From positions 18,504,527 through 18,568,526 of the forward strand of contig OZ022581.1 of assembly GCA_963669155.1 (NCBI GenBank): a stretch of 64,000 bases of DNA, read 5' to 3'. The notes beneath the pieces were generated by a model. The model was not told the DNA's origin, searched no databases, and saw only the letters and a program-made list of their open reading frames with translations. The DNA is from Arbacia lixula (lineage: Eukaryota > Echinodermata > Echinoidea > Arbacioida > Arbaciidae). The translations under genes and the position numbers were made by a program. This document shows, piece after piece, positions 32,690 to 45,500 of this stretch; positions within the stretch are counted from its first letter, which is position 1; every line of letters begins with the position of its first letter.

Positions 32690-33571
32690 GTGGGGCGGGC
32701 ATATGGACAGCAGGTAAAGTAGCACGCTCTCCTCTTTCTCGACTTCCTGATTGCAGTAGCTCAGCTCCGGTGTGTGCCTCGAGCACAGGAAGCCATGTCA
32801 GAGCGATTCTGTGTCCCTCGCTGATCTGCCAGTGTGCTTGCTACGTGCAGTACGTAGACTGGTATCAGGACCTCGACTCTACAGCTAGCACACACACGGT
32901 GCAGGAGTCTATACGCTGGCCACACTGACTGAATCCCAGCCCTGGTTGGTGGGATTCTTCGTAACTGTGCTGGTCACACTGCCACTCAATAGCATACACG
33001 TCGCTCCAGCGTGCACGCATGACTTCGCTTCACCACACACCTTAGCAGCAGTAATAGCAAACATTGTTGTTGTCTCTCCGTGCAAACGCTCCCTTGCACA
33101 GCAGTGCTTCCCTCTATAGTCATTTACTCCACTGTTCCCATTGTGGTCATCACACTGTGATTGTGAGAGTCTTCCTGATTGGAAGCGTGTGTGTCTCTTC
33201 ACTCTCACTCTCCCTCTCTCCCCTACCGTCTCACTACAGCGCTGGTGTAGACATGGAAGTAGATTAACTTGGGCGTGTACTGTGTTACAGCTACAGTGTT
33301 GTGTATCTGGTAGCCCAGTCAAGTTTTTAAGTCAGCTCTCCAATGCTTCAGGGGCTAGGAGAGCAGTGAACATTCCTCATACTGCAGAATATTGAAGCAA
33401 ATCTGACATTATTCTATCGTTTTCTGTGTTCTTCCCCAATTTTCTTTGACGCCCGTGGGATTCATCATCCGACTTGGGACATTTTACACTCCTCCTCACA
33501 CTGGTTTCTTATGTGGATTTAATCTGGTCCTCGTCAAATTCTGGTGAAAACTTGGCTGCTGATCTGCCACC
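32690..33571 (+). promoter_or_regulatory. Probable septin 5' leader and promoter region
   Basis: This segment is less AT-rich than its surroundings and leads to the septin start codon. No TATA box is evident. At 33238-33239 a pyrimidine-rich tract ends in ctacag, a good splice acceptor, so the leader may be spliced with the last untranslated exon running from 33240 into the coding start. Transcription start not determined. Confidence 0.35.
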
Positions 33572-33595
33572 ATGCCTACGTACACGGGTGCAGCG
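33572..33595 (+). CDS. SEPT7: Septin coding exon 1 (residues 1-8)
   Basis: ATG in context gccaccATGc, encoding MPTYTGAA, then the donor gcg|gtaag. The phase-0 end joins exon 2. This variable N-terminus is not conserved, so it rests on the start context, the donor and frame agreement. Confidence 0.8.
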
Positions 33596-36500
33596 GTAAG
33601 TACAAAAGCAACATGCTCTGACATTTTTATTGAGACAATTTTCTTTTCTACTGTATAGGCTTACCTACACAGTATTGACAACACATTGTGTTTGTACACG
33701 TAAGGGTTGATACACAGTATAGGAAAACTGCCTAAAAGTTATAAAATCATTTGTGTGTATAAGTCCTGAGGAAAGTCTGAAATGAGGGAACTCTTCAATA
33801 CATTTGTGTTTCAAGGGATATATTTTGTCCAAAGCTTGTGTTTAACAGTGGGTGTTCACAAATTTGTTCAAAAGCCATGTTCACAAATTTCATATCCAAA
33901 CTCTCAGACAGGTATTCTTCCAAATATGGCTTGGCAGTACCTGAAATGAAATGTTAAACATGCAGTTCATTTACATTTATGCCATTATCAATTAATCAGT
34001 GTATTTATTTATCTATCCATTCAACAAATGTTGTTGATTTGTATTCTTTTGTTTGGATATTAGTTTGTGAAAACTGTAGGATTCAATGCATACAATGAAT
34101 AAAATGCACATGAATACTCAAATATTAAATTACATGTACATGTATACTCGCTCTTGTTCTGATTTGATGCAAGCATTGTTCATGCTATTGGTATGTGACA
34201 TATTCATATTCTGCGAATAACCACAACTATTTGGATTATTTGCATATAAAACCACATCAAATAACCACAGATGACTGCTTCAACCTCTGTAGTGGTATGT
34301 CAGAATTTGCATTGTTAATCTTCTTGAATTAATACAAACATTGTTTTCAAGTCAGTACATATTCTTTTGTGGTCAATTAAATGTATGCATGTACATGTAT
34401 ATTGGTTCATATTGTGATACTGAACACAAGATATAGATAATATAAAATATTATATACAAGGGCTTAGGGCAATTTAGCTCCTTCCAGGCAAAAGTACAGC
34501 CACCCAAATAAAAATACTTTTTTGGGGTATGATGCAAGAGTCCATATAGATGCAAAACAGAGTTCAGGGTGGTAATTTCAGGACATTGGGAATGAAGAGT
34601 GGCCCCCGCAATATTTTATTATTATCGCGTGGTGCAGACAGTTGCACGTGATGGGGAAAATCTAAAAACATGTACAAAACAGGAAAAGTGTCTCTCCTGT
34701 TATTCCCTTAGAAGTTAATGTGCATGGCTACCTTCCAAGATTGATATAAATGTAGTTCATGATCTTCCTTCGTCTCAATCTTCCTGGAACACTTGTCTGG
34801 TAGTCACTGATGTTATTCTTGTTAATGCCATGTAATTTGGTGCTAGTCCCCAATAGTGGAAAACTTAGATAGGGGTGTATGGAGCATTATATGTAGCCTC
34901 CAAAATGAACACACACACACAAAAAAAAAACACTGTCATTCATTCCATCAAGTATTGTGAGCTTGTGATATTCCAGACTGAAAAAAACTTGAAGAAGATG
35001 CAGACAAATACTGAACAAACTTGATACACAGATTAATATCTTGAGGCGATTTATCATTAAAGAAGCTCTATAAAGAGCGCTTTGTCATCTTCACCTGTTT
35101 TCAAAATTGTAACAGGCCATTTTGTGATAAAAAGAGTAATATTTCTTACTGATTAAGATCATGACATTAGAATGGATTGAGATGGGCTTAGATCAGATCA
35201 CACAGTACACTTAAATAATCACTACTTATTGGCTGATAATACAGAAATTTGATGAGCTTTTTTATCAGGGGTGGAGCGCACTGCATTTGAAAGATTGTGT
35301 TTTTATTTCATTCTCTCTTTCTTTCTGTCTCGCTGTGTCAATCTCTTTCTGTGTGGGCATCTCTCTCTCTCTCTCTGCTCGTCACTCTCTATACCCATCT
35401 CTCTCCCTCCCACTCTCTTTCTTTCCCCAACATGACACATTATTGAGTGACAGTGAGCCACAATTACGTAGAAACATACACCCAAGTTGAAGTGTTCACG
35501 TTTCTGCTCAGTCTGTTAAGCAGTTCACTTTCCGTGTGCCGACAATATCAGGACAAGTCCTCAGCCGTTGTACAGAAGATTTCTTGAATTTTTTTTTGGA
35601 GAAAGTGCTTCCAAGTATTTGTTTTGAACTCTTGTTGTGTACTCTGAAAGTTTTGATGGATGTGGAACATCGGTTTGGTGGATCGCGGTATGCTAATGGT
35701 TCAATACTACCCAAAATACTTGCACGGAAAAGGGTAAGACTGTGTCAACACTTCAGCATGCTGATGATTAACATGTACATTGTAGTTAGCACCCGTACAA
35801 TGATGTCCAATAGAAGATTGCATGGTGATTGTAATAAAGAAACCAGCTCAAAGAAACCAGCCAAGAATTTGTTGTGTAAGAAGGAAGATAGTACATTAAT
35901 CACAACATTTACTTTCATGTAGCATGTACGTGAAGCATCTCCAAAACTAAAGCAGAATTGAAGTATGCGTGAAAAGATTCAGAACAAGTTGACTAATATG
36001 ATGTGTTTAGAAACACTTAAAAGTAAATTATTCTGACAATGTGAAAGTGTTAGGCTGTCAGAGTTCCACACTGAAAGTCACAATAAACCAGTCAAGTACA
36101 TTCACTTTTGCCACCATGATAGTGAACTATTTCAAGGAACGGATAATGATAGTACATGAACCTCAAATCATGATTGAAGTGGATGTACTGGTGTGATAAT
36201 CTCAGAGAATAACATGAAATGGTTTTTATTCTCTTAATAGAGTGTCCCCGAGGGAGATCAACAATTGCATGGAATAGAGATTAGTTTGTGGTGTGTTTTG
36301 ATAGAGCTCTGCAAACAGTATAGATATTCATTTAATGTGGTTGGGCCTGAGAAATACAAATGATAACACTCCTCGCACTGAAATGCAGTTGAAAACAGAT
36401 TTGTTCATACCAGACAATACCAATGCTGATGCTGCACTTTTTCTAAAAATTCATTTTTTGAAATTGCAGTGGAAGCAGTAAATTCAGATATTTTGTAGGA

Positions 36501-39500
36501 CTCTAGATACAGATGAAATCATATTTCATTTCTAACATTAAACAAGACATGCAATATATGTATATTTACAGTGTAGTATGTATTTTACATTTTGTGATAT
36601 CCATTGAACCTGATAAACACAATAAAGTGAGAGCAAATTATCCATTGTGTATGTCACATAGATGCTCATAGATGTTCATAGATGTTCATACTAACAAGAC
36701 AAGCATTTACACGCATGACCTTTGCTTTAATCTTCACCAAAGATTGGACTACACGTATAGGCCTACAGTATATCAGTGCAGCTGTGGGTCTGCATATAGG
36801 TACCACTCATACCAGTATATTTAATGGTTTTGCCTACAGGACACATGTTATTAACCTGATGGTAATGAGGGCTTTTAATTCCTGTCACCCTCTAACCAGA
36901 TTAAAATATGTCCCGGATGTGTAGCACATATGACTAATACAGTGGTTTCATACATACTGCACACTACATATTGTACATTCACAGAGCTAATTACGTTGAG
37001 TCGTTAGAGAGTAAGTCCCCAGCTTCAATGAGGTGTGGGTCATAAGTCGTGGAGCTCTACACACCTCCGTGTAACCTTGCTCCCAGGCTATGGAGGGTAG
37101 TACATGGTTTGTTTCTGCCTATTTTCCAACAGATTGATTAATCAATCTGATTGCTACAGAGAGCTACAGGAAGACAAAGATTATATAGTGCCTGTTCGTT
37201 TTGTTTCTTGGTCGTGCACTGCTATCACAACTAAGTCTTGAATCAATCTTCTTGTTTCAGACATACAGAAGTACAGAAGTGAGAAGGCTAGTTATTTTAC
37301 TTAGTACATCTGGAGATGATTGCGGTATACATCGAAGAAAAAAATGGATCATAGCCTTAAACAAAGGCTAGAATGTATAGACACTTACATTGACAACAAA
37401 TACATCAGCATCAAATGGGAACATCACACTAATACCATATTGATTTACTTCATGTAATTACATTATGAGGCGAGGAGTGGATACTGTGGGCCATGATGCA
37501 GAATGAACCAAAGGAGATATCATAGGCTACATGTATGTTTATTTTGGGATAAATTCACCAAATAAAATATATTATATTGACTAGGTCGTGCTTCAAGTAC
37601 ATGTTACTTTGATACCCTAAATCTCCTGCAGTAGCTATGTAAGACTCGTAATGAATAATTCTTGTCATGTTCTGTTCCTTTCATCTCATGCAGAATAAAC
37701 CCAAGGAGATGGAGGGCTATGTTGGCTTTGCCAACCTCCCAAACCAGGTGTACAGACGGTCTGTGAAGAGGGGATTCGAGTTCACTCTCATGGTTGTTGG
37801 TAAGTCATGGCAAATCAATTTAAATGTTTCCCCTCTTTCCCCTCTTGATTTATTCATTAATCCTTTTTTAATGTCTGTGTTACTTATGTGGTGAAGCAAT
37901 ATTATGTAATTGTACAATTTGTTTCAAAATTATACATTGGCCAGGACTTGCAATAGATAGCATAGTAGATTTATTAATGGTTGTGACTGATTGCTATCTA
38001 TTGCAACTTTCTCTTTGTGGTATGGGGCCCTGTTATAATCCATTATTTGACTGTGAATTTGGATGAGAAATGTCTCTTACAGCCTGGTAGCCAGGCCATT
38101 GACAGCTGAGGACATCGCCCTATTGTTTTAGATCTTTGTAGGCTGTCAGACATCAACACAAACAGAGGAATATGGTCTATAAGTTGTTTTGACTGCATCT
38201 TAAAAGAGGGGTACAGTAGCTATTGGGACGTAAACAAGGCATCCGATGTCTAAATAGACTTGAGGCAATTCTAGGAGGAGTTCAGATTTGTGGTATCACT
38301 GTCAGTCCACTGTTCTGCACCAGTGCGGTTTGAGGTACCTTATAACGAGGGTTATTATAAGTAACGGGATGGTAAGAATGAAAACTGCCTTTTTAAATTG
38401 TTTTTAAATGTAGTGGTTAAAACTGTGCACACAACCTGTTTTATTTGTTAATATCACAAAACATTATGAACATGACAGGTTTCAATATTAACTTCCAAAC
38501 TGCAGGGGCCATATTCATGATACCTCACCAAACCGAGTGAGCTGCTAAAGTTCATTCAGCATTTCAGCTACATGGATTGGTAGTAACCAGCTAGGCTAGC
38601 AAGGTTTCATGAATGTGGGTGTAGTTGTCAATTTTGTCCAAGCTATCACTGATCTGTTTCTTTGATTTGTCTCTGCTGTTATTCAACTCCACGCTCTATT
38701 GGGATGATTAATCCCTTTAAAGCATAATTTAGCTCACTGGCTAAGCAGTGATTTTACACTGGGACAGGGTCACAAGGGGACAGGAGCACATTCCAAGCAG
38801 AGATTTGTGGGGTGGGGTTTCTCTGAAGGCAGACAACGCTAATCTCAGCTCTAAGAGTGCAGGGGAGTGCTAGCTGGGCTCCAATCGTACACGTTGGCAT
38901 TAATTCAGATCTCAGTGGGTGGACACACAAGACTTATTTTCAGGCAACTGCCAAATTGCTCTCTTCAAAATCACATGCCATTGGGAAGGGCTGTTTTCAT
39001 GTCTTTTGGAGACAACTGCAGCGAGTGTGAGCATCAAAATATGTATTGAAACTAGATGCAAGCAATTCAAAACTAAAGAACTGCTACATCTGACTTCATG
39101 TGTTTGCTATTGTCAATTGATATTAATTTTGATAAAAAAATGTGGCAGAGAACACTCCTTGAAATTAGTGCTTGGGCTCGACTTGTCTTCCTTTCCAAGA
39201 AACCCACCCCAGGACCCCAGGAATACAGCTGAGAGTGTTTGTGTCAACACAGGGCAGGAGGGAATGTTAATACGCAGATTATGTTTCAAATGGAAGAGAA
39301 GGCAGGAAGAATGTTTGAATGTCTTATTATATTGTGTGGTGCAGAGGGTAGTGCTCATACCCTGTAAACCTGTTTGTAGTAAAGTCAAAATGAAATGAAC
39401 ATTAAAATTGAAAAAACAAACCATCTACTGGAAATACATTTAATTTGAAGCAGTGAGAGCACAACATTTTCTGTTCAAATTTTTAATTTTCAGTTTTGAG

Positions 39501-42500
39501 CTTTTTGTGACTATGTGTGAGTACATGTACATCATCATGAGTACAGCATTTATGTTTTGCATTCTGAACATTCTTACATGAACGTGATCAAAACACATGC
39601 CTTTTAGACTGTATTTAACTTGTCATAGGATAGACTGAATATGATGAATGGGCCCATTGAGTGGATGCACAAAGTGGCGGGAACAAATACTCGCACTCAC
39701 CGTAATCAATGCAGCAAACATACCATATACATACCTGTGCATTCATTGCATACTTGGCTGGTAAATTCCAAGGAGGGGGTTGAATTGAATACATCCTAGG
39801 GTAGGGCATTGATCAGACAATGCAGATGAATCCATGCATAGGGTCCTTCATTTATGTTCCCTCTGTGCCGTTTTATGCCACAAGGGATTGACTTGTCAAT
39901 AGAACAGTTTCCCATCATTGTGAATGAAAACACATTACACTTCATTATTTTTTTTTGTTTTCTACCAGCGAAAATAACTTTAAATGATACAAAAAAGGGG
40001 GAGGGGGCGTTGTTTCACTATAGTAATACCAGTGCTGTATTAGACATTTACGTGATTTAAAAACATACTTTTACACATTTGCAGAAAGTAGTGTTCCTTG
40101 TCCCCTTTTTATGGAATAAGGCAGGCATATTAGAACTGGGGATAAAAACAAATCAATATGTAGTAGGGGCTGTTTGGAACCTTGAAAACAGGAAGCTGTG
40201 AGAGCAAGTGACAAAGGAGGGCAGTTTCCTCAAGATTGCAAACTGTTGGGGTGTTTTCCCCCTGCCCCTCCCCCTTTTACCATAATACAAGTCCCCTTCT
40301 CTCTTTCAGTTTCCTCATCTTTCTCCCATTCCTCCCCTTTCTTCCTTTGTTCCTCTCTGTCCTTCTCTTCTCTTTATCCCTCTCTCCCCCTCTTTTCCTT
40401 TCTCTCCTTCTCTCTCCTCTTCTCTCCCATTCTCTTTATTTTCTTATTGACAGGGAACTGGGCTTATAATCAACCTTTTAGCCTCCAGTTCAGAGCCTCT
40501 GTGTGTGCACAATAGGCTTCTGTGGATTTGGAGTACCTTTTATTTGACTCCAGATTCACCCATTCAGAGGCTGTGATTTGAATAAGAATAGCAAGAAGGG
40601 ATTAGAGATATTAGAAGGAATTTGGTCCTGATTGTATTTTTTTGTCCTCCCCTTTCTGTTTTTTCCCTCTTGAAATATACTACATCCCCTGGATTTTTCC
40701 CCCATTTCTGTGTGCATCCTTCTTGTTAGAATTGACTGTGGATTTGCCACCTACTTTTCAAGTTTATCAAAGGATTGTTAAGTACATATCCATACCATGC
40801 ATGTTTGAGTTCCTTCTTGCATCAAGAGCATAGTGTCTCCCGTTTCTTGCTCCAACAGAGATACAGTACTACACTGTACCACTGCTCACGCTAGATGAAT
40901 GTACATGTAGTATGTTGCGGAAATCTGAACATGCTATCTGAAGAATGTGAAATGTATGTTAATGCACTTGTGCACAAACTATTTGATACATTTGGTTTTA
41001 TCATAAAAGGAAAGCACCATTAATTCTCAGGAATTCTGATATCTTAGTCTGTTAAACAGATTTCCAAATACCTGTGTTAATGCAGTGCCTGTCTTTGAAA
41101 TCAGCACTTTAAAAACATATTGATTCTGGCTAGGCAAAATCGAGAACTCGGCCATTAAAGATGGGTCCAAATATTTGCATAGGGCAATGGAGTCATAAAA
41201 AATGGCAATTTAGAATATTTTTGGAGCATAATGGTTACAATTTATATGTGACTGAACCATTGTTCAGGAGCTTGAGTTAGGATTTGTTTTTCCATAAATC
41301 AGTCTGATCTAATATACTAGTACTCCTACTTTTATTTTGTGCTCTGTAAAGCTAAAATAATTTGCTGGTGAAATATGGGTGAAATATTGAGGTATATACA
41401 TTCGAGTACATGTACATGTAACTCATAATTAAAATGTTTCACACAGGCTGATGAATGCAATGAAATGTTCCATTGTGACCTTGACTGCCTTTTTATTATT
41501 AAAATGTTTTGATCGTTCATAATGTAGATCTACAGCTACATGTATGTAATCTCATGAATGTGAATCGTGTCTCTTCTATATAAAGAAATCAACAGAAATA
41601 TGACAATACATTTTTTTGTATATATATTTCATGTGGAATATTTTGTTTGTAAGTTCATTTGATGAATAAGGAGGTGTGAATAAAAGAGGGAAGATAATAC
41701 ATGGATAAATGCAGTTCTATTTTTTCCCCGTTGTTTAAAACTGAGAGAAAATGTTGAAAGCATGGAACGGCAGTAACTGTGCATGCATGCACGAGAAATG
41801 TGTGTTTGGGTCTTTTCAGGCATGAATATAGTTTGTGAAATGCCTGAACTAGTACGTATACATTTCTTTCATGGGGTGGGAGACATGTACATGTATGCCT
41901 ACATATTTGTTTTGATCAGAATGCCTCTTTCCAGTTCAGTGGGACTATGATAATAAAATGGAAGATGAGATCCATAATAGATATGAGGAGAGTACATGTA
42001 CATATAATTTACATACTCTCCATATTGGGTGACTCAACAGTGACTACAAGCTGAATGATACATGGTCAGAAGTCCATGTATATCATGCATGGTTGTGAAG
42101 AAATCCCATACCATGTTATATACATGGAGTGTACCTAGGAGTGAAATGCAAACCAGGTAACCAGCACAATTGCCCAATTACGATTCCGTAACAGTAGCCT
42201 GAAGTAAAAGGAGATGAGGATTTTAAAGGTAAAGCACATTCAACCACGATACATTTTTTAAAGACACTTTTACGAACTTGGCATTTTTTCAGTGATGACA
42301 AATTTACCCTGACTGCATAAACATGTAGTTAAATGAACAACCAGTTGATTTGGTTTAAAGGTACAGTAATAAAGAACTAGTTATCTGTTATGTTTATGGT
42401 GTAATGTTTGGCACCAATCCAAATTCGAATATACTCAAAAAGAAATGTTTAAAATGAAAATAGATGTACATGTATGTTTAAACATTATACATGTAGTTAC

Positions 42501-45500
42501 TCATGTTACTCATGTAAAGTAATCATGAAATAATGTGCTATCTACAGTGTATTAACTGTTGCGTTTCCATGTACTGCCAACAGGCGATCCATATTTTCCC
42601 CAACGTTAATATACGATTCATGCACGCACTAATTCTATTTTGATTACTTCAGTAATCCTGCAAAATGGCTGATTATTACTTTTAAAGTTAGCGGCAGGAG
42701 GAAATTACAGTGTGTTAAATGCCGCATAACTTTGGGCCATACCAGCATTGCTACCAGGGAGTATAGACTTCTGTTTGATGAAAACCAGTAGGTGATTATT
42801 TTCTTTGCCTCCCCCCCCCCTCCCCCCAAGTGAGGCCAGCTCAGTGGAAGACGAAACCTGCAGAGTCCAATTTCAGCACTCCCTTAATTCTATCGGCAAT
42901 AATGACTAAAAGAACATGCATTGAAACATGTTACATTTCATGCACCTACATGGTACTGAGATGGGTAAAGCGCAGAAATTACAAGTTGCGCTTGCACTGT
43001 GCTGGGAAGGCGCGCTGCACTATCGAGGTAGAATCCATAATGAGGAAGAATGTAGGGAATTTTATGTTCATATAGATGTCATTCGCAAGGGAGCATTTTT
43101 TTTGTGTGTCACTTCACAGCTCAGGGACGATAACAGGAGAGTTATGAATGTTCCTAGTTGTTGAAGCGATCAGTAAATTGGCAACACATATCTCATGACT
43201 GTGATTTCAAGTTTTGTTGAAAATTGAATGAATTTCACTTAACTGGACAATTTCTCTCATAGGACTGTCTTGATAACAGGATAAAAAGTAAGCTTAATTG
43301 TTTCATCCATACCTTTATGATTTTGTATATATTTCACGCCATGTTCACTTAAAACTAACTTAACTTCAGGGTCGACTTTCCCTTTAATTGTCATGTGTTC
43401 TGGGTAGATTACAGATCTAACCACCAAGAATAATCAGAGCAATTCCTTCCTGTACTTACCTTGATTCTCCCACTCCAAATTTATCTCTTCCTGTAGCTGC
43501 CCTCCTTCCTCCAACTTTGTCTTTTATCAGCAGATAAATGCACATCGGAAGGCAGTTTGGAACTTGATATCAAACAAAGGAATCCATATTTGAATGTTCA
43601 ATGGATTGTGAATATTGTGTTACTTGTGCTGATGGTATAAGGGTACAATACATCTGTGCATTGCCTTATGACATTTTGATCAGAAGAACAAGTTTGTAGA
43701 GCTATTACTCACCCTTAGTCCAGTATTTTTCTGTGATACATGTACAAGTCTATTTACTTCACTGTTACTAAACAAAGATTGAATCGCATTGGCTTACATG
43801 TACATAAGAAAAGGAAAGAAAAAGTTGTGGTCATATTTGAAGAACTGCCCTGATACATTATCTCTCATAGGCAAGGCTATGGGTTGGAGTCCCACACAAG
43901 TCCTTGTAAAAGAGCCAGCATTGTGTGTTAGCACGCCTTACCCTTTGTTGAAAACCACTCCGTCCCTCTCATAGGCCATCATAATGATGTTGTGAAGAAG
44001 TAAATTAACCTAGTCAAAATCGTGTCATACTTTCCGTTTTCCTTTCGAAACAATCTTTTCTGGGCTCGAAATCAGGGGGAATTTTCTTTTGCCAGGGCTG
44101 GACGCGAGTGGAGTAAGTGGTGACTCAATTTTATTTCCTGCGGGTTTACCACGAACCCCCTTCTTCCTCCCCTACATGTACATTGTATCTCATTAGCACA
44201 CTCACTCACCCTGCTTTCTGACAGCGCATTGAACTGTCATGGACAGTCCTTCAATGTGGGAGCTACATGTACATTGCCTGCCTTTCAGACTGTTGGGCAT
44301 TTCCTATCCAAACTTTATTATGTAGAAATCACAGGAAGAGTATGGATTAAGATGGGGTCTGGCTGAAGCAGACTATTCACTGTCCAGGTGTGTGGGTGGG
44401 ATAGACAGGGAGAAAGAGAGATTAGTCTTGAAGGCACTAGACCTGAGTATAGCTACATGGACATGTACATGTAGATGATTGTAGATGATTGTAGATGATT
44501 GTAGATGATTGTGTGGAACTGCAATTTCCAACAGCCTAGGCTAGTATAGTAACCGCATAGAGATTGCTGATAGATGATAGAGGCGGGTGGCGGTCAATCT
44601 TTTGGTGGAACACAAATGAAAATGAGATTTATGTCATAGCTTTAGGAAGGATTATGAACGAGGCCATCATTATGATAGTCTGGGTTAGTAATGATAGATC
44701 ATACATAGTATTCAGCAATATGGGTCAGTAATTATGTAGAATTATGAGCACTAATGTTGCTTTTGTTTGTCACATAACAAGCATGCTGGCCAAATGCTGT
44801 GATTCAGATATTTGTGCCACGGAGCAGGGTGAAAGTGACCCAGTCTTTTGACGACATAAACTGCTCAAATTAGGCCTAGGGTTAGGCTCAATTCATACTG
44901 TTTCCACTAGATTTTATACAATTTAAGGGATATGAAAGCACATTAGCACCAAATTATGGACCACAAATGTGAATTAAAGGACTGTAAAATGAAGTCTGGA
45001 ATGGGTACTAGTTGTTCGTCTGGCAGTGTACCCTTCTAAATCGGTTGCCATGGCAGTTGGAATTGCTTACAAGTTGCATGCAGGTCATTGGCCTGCATGT
45101 GTAGCTTGTTTGAACTATCTTGTAGTACTAGTCATCTTACATTGTCTACATGTGCAGTGCAGATTATTTGTCTAAATGCACATGTAGGCATTATATCTAG
45201 CCTCAAGTTTCTTCAGTGATCAAGATCACCTCATTGGAGAGCGCATGAAATCGTTACCGCTCAGTCTGGTTAAAAAAACCTAGCAATATACATGTACTAG
45301 TCTGGTACACAGACAGGTAAATGAAAACCTGCTACATATACGCAAGTGAGACCGTGAGTCACAGAAAAAAAATCCCCTCTGTCACCCCTCACAGTCGCTT
45401 TCGATTGGCGTTGATCAATATGCGATGATTGGTGCGGACAGGCAAGAAGGACTCGAGACACCATGTGATCGGATCGGAGCGGATCGCTTCTCAGTATCAG

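Noticed and set aside
32909-33322. 137-codon minus-strand frame opposite the septin leader
   Set aside because: No start context, splice partners or domain; probably chance in a less AT-rich segment.
35536-35922. 128-codon plus-strand frame in septin intron 1
   Set aside because: A length expected a few times by chance in a window of this size; no domain and no codon-use contrast with flanking intron.
38919-39398. 159-codon plus-strand frame in septin intron 2
   Set aside because: Longest non-repetitive frame outside exons, but no recognisable domain, no splice context, and about one of this length is expected by chance.
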